Part shown: positions 61,811 to 64,000 of the stretch, in pieces
Position numbering within the stretch: the first letter of the stretch is position 1
Layout: each line of letters opens with the position of its first letter
From: Dillenia suffruticosa
Lineage: Eukaryota; Streptophyta; Magnoliopsida; Dilleniales; Dilleniaceae
DNA length: 64,000 nucleotides
Reading direction: 5' to 3'
Assembly: GCA_033439265.1 (NCBI GenBank)
Contig: JAVTVX010000027.1
Span: 3,177,001-3,241,000, forward strand
The notes under the pieces: model-generated
The model's database searches: none
What the model was told of the DNA's origin: nothing
Seen by the model: only the letters and a program-made list of their open reading frames with translations
Program-made: the position numbers and the translations under genes

Positions 61811-63389
61811 GGTGCTCTTCATGTTCTTTTTCATTTTTCTTCTTTGGAGGCTAATGGCCATGCATTTTTCTTGTTACGATCCACAGATAAGAACAAACCA
61901 TAAATGTAGGTTGAGGTTTGCTTGCATCCTAACCTGCATGCGTGCACTTGCATATGTCAAATTTGACTGGTTAAATTTATCTTTCTTGGTGATACATTTT
62001 AATTACCCACTTATTTCCTAGGATTAAACAAACTTTCATTGTGCTATATTTGGCGATGGTTGTTAACTTTGAAAAGGTGTATGTTCATATTTATGATTGT
62101 TTATGCTAATATACAGTGGTTTTAAGTTTGTTCTCATGTGTGTATGTGCTTTTGTGAATTATGATGAAAATAAATGAGAAAAATCTTTCTTGCAGGTAGT
62201 GTCATTATTAACCACTCATTTTATTGGAGTACATTCTAGGCAATATGTAGATGAAGCTGAACTTGCTGAACATGTGGTTGGTCTGACTTGCAGCTTGGCA
62301 TGTCAGTCAAGGTATTACTTTACGAAAATGGAATTCAAGGCGAAAATTAAGGTCTAGATTGTACATTAGAATGCATGATTATGATGCAGATGAAATTGAA
62401 TTTTGAAGAAGATTTCTATGTATTTATCAAATAACATATTATTTAACCAATTAATTGTTTATGCTAATATACAGTGGTTTCAAGTGGTGAATTTTGCTGT
62501 TGACTTGTTTTTGCTTCATATTTGCTGCATTATTAATTAAAAGAAATCTGCTTGCAAAACTATTATTTTTAAAAGGCCTTTTGAGCTATCTGTAAGCTTC
62601 AGTTAGTTCTCTGACTCTTTATTTGATGTTTGAGCAAAGCAATCAGCTCTAATATCTTCATCTAACTTGGTGTGTGTTCTATCTTTTGACTTCTTTTGCT
62701 CCATTTTACTTATTTCTCTTGCACATTCTGCCTTTCTCACATTAAGCAGGTATGTTCTTCCATTTTGCTTTTGTATAACTGCAGGAACAAGCCCACATGG
62801 CTCTCTGTAAATGCTAATGGTTCTTTTATTGCCAAGGATTCGATAGATCGAAATTTAATAAAGAAGAGCTTGTGGTAAGTAACTTGCACACTTCCTCATT
62901 AATCTTGGTGAAGAAAGATTTTTTGAAACAGTAGATAGTTACTTTCTTTCCAAGTCTTGGTATTGTTTCTTAAGCTATAGCTTAACGACTATTATACTGA
63001 TGCATTTTGTTGTAAGCTCCTTAATCTAAGACCATTCCCAGAATATTCGAGAGAATCTCAACTTGTCAATAAATGGCACTGATTGCATAATTGCATTTTG
63101 TGTTGTGTGCTCACGCAATTATTTAGGGGTACTACTGAAATAACTAACATAACCTAGCTCTAACTTGCTAAGCCTTTCTCTGAAGTAGCTGGGGTTACGA
63201 ATCTTTTGTTTTTATTCAGTTTAGTTTGACATCTTTTCTGATAGTCTTGTTAAAAAAAAAATCTTATGCTTTCCTTATTCCTTGAGATACTATTAATTTC
63301 TATGCTTTTCCTTCGCTTTTTTGGTTCTAAGAAAGTGCCTTTTTTGTACTTGACCAAAACCATCTTAAAGTAATAGTAATAATAATAAC

Positions 63390-63390
<1 letters not shown>

Positions 63391-63429
<39 letters not shown>
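63391..63429. repeat. (ATC)n microsatellite in EME1-like intron
   Basis: Thirteen ATC units between exons at 62874 and 63895. Confidence 0.95.
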
Positions 63430-64000
63430 TTAATCTAATCTTAATCTTAATCTTCAACTAAAACTAGTCTTGACATTCTCCCAACACATTTATTTCTGAC
63501 CCAATATTTTCATTTTAATTTAGTAATTCATGTCCTAATTTATGCGACCTTATGATATATGCATTTTTTAAGTTATGTAAGCTGGTGAAATTTTTTTTTT
63601 CTACTACTAAAATAATTATATGAAATATTTGAAATGTAGATCCTGGTTGCCTTTTGATCATGCAAACTATTTCATGAATACAAGAATATTCAAGCTTCTA
63701 GAATTTGCTTCCATGAATTTATCAGCTTGTCCAATGTGCATTAGTGTGTGAATTCTGAATAGTATATGACCATATCACTGAAAGGTAGGCAACCTATGAT
63801 TATTTACTGCTTGCCTGTGGATGGCTATGCAAACTTCTATTTGTTTCTTTATCTGTGCATGACATCCCTCTTGCTGGCTCTGCAGTTGGTTCAGGTTAAA
63901 GGTATTGGTAGCAATCCCAAAGGTACAGCCACAATTTGTCCTAGCTATATGGAAAAGATATCCAACAATGAAATCTCTTTTGAGTGTTTACATAGATCCA

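Larger units (their letters stand above)
57395..64000 (+). pseudogene. EME1: EME1-like (MUS81-EME1 endonuclease subunit), probable pseudogene, runs off the window
   Basis: EME1 is the non-catalytic partner of MUS81, which cuts branched DNA during repair and meiosis. Recognisable exons: about 57395-57469 (ISRVICLESDNESEEKKRK), 57584-57631, 57723-57799, 58821-58934, 58989-59172 (KKWEKGKYALKSIVAEIDTK), about 59692-59795, 60644-60819 (YIVLVYEADKFC...SSIRSRY), 61656-61719 (WRHPPVEE), 62196-62311 (THFIGVHSRQYVDEAELAEH then VV), 62785-62874 (NLIKKSL), and 63895 to the window end (VLVAIPKVQPQF...WKRYPTMKSLL). Most join in phase. The exon near 59692 (HLLTRFAEKGLMYRI ... NPVQSSVVWSMT) lacks AG and GT at its borders and needs a two-base deletion to explain its frame. 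The first exon has lost its acceptor, and the exact start is unseen. I therefore call it a probable pseudogene; a rearranged expressed form is possible. Confidence 0.75.

Noticed and set aside
1-64000. LTR retrotransposon, virus-derived element, or biosynthetic cluster
   Set aside because: No gag, protease, integrase, capsid or paired LTR was recognised, and neighbouring genes belong to unrelated pathways.

Overview
This is nuclear DNA from a flowering plant, almost certainly a eudicot. It is AT-rich, its genes have many introns, and the proteins are recognisably plant: a group X-like ERF transcription factor, a UBP27-type deubiquitinase, a plant-type DHHC S-acyltransferase, and RGF/GOLVEN/CLEL-type peptide hormone precursors. 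I cannot name the species from sequence alone. Intact genes were assembled by hand from GT...AG splice sites whose phases agree, so the exon limits below are predictions without transcript support.

Layout. (1) 1.8-6.8 kb, + strand: ribonucleotide reductase large subunit (16 exons), preceded by two E2F-like sites. (2) 11.3-13.1 kb, +: an AP2/ERF factor in two exons. (3) 14.9-21.6 kb, -: the 26S proteasome lid subunit RPN5, with 11 coding exons, a first coding exon holding only the ATG, probable 3'UTR introns, and a 5'-truncated RTE-type LINE in its largest intron. (4) 23.2-23.75 kb: decayed plastid DNA (23S rRNA and ycf2 pieces). (5) 24.9-28.0 kb, -: a DHHC protein S-acyltransferase. (6) 28-33.8 kb: gene-poor, with CT microsatellites. 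(7) 33.9-37.9 kb, +: UBP27-like ubiquitin protease. (8) 37.6-54.0 kb: an old direct tandem duplication starting inside the last exon of UBP27. Copy A is about 9.1 kb and copy B about 7.4 kb. Each copy holds an intact two-exon RGF/GOLVEN-type peptide gene on the - strand plus a second, different peptide gene, which in copy B has lost its mature peptide. The copies differ by several insertions, including three short SINE-like elements with target-site duplications. (9) 57.4 kb to the window end, +: an EME1 (MUS81 partner) gene that looks like a pseudogene, with a 68-bp LINE tail flanked by a perfect 17-bp target-site duplication.

The genes are mostly unlinked in function (dNTP supply, ethylene/stress transcription, proteasome, protein acylation, deubiquitination). 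The part with the most to offer is the duplicated peptide-hormone cluster: four related precursor loci in about 15 kb, two of them apparently intact with diverged predicted hormones, the others incomplete. I saw no CRISPR, tRNA gene, intact transposon or LTR element, and I found no wholly new kind of system.
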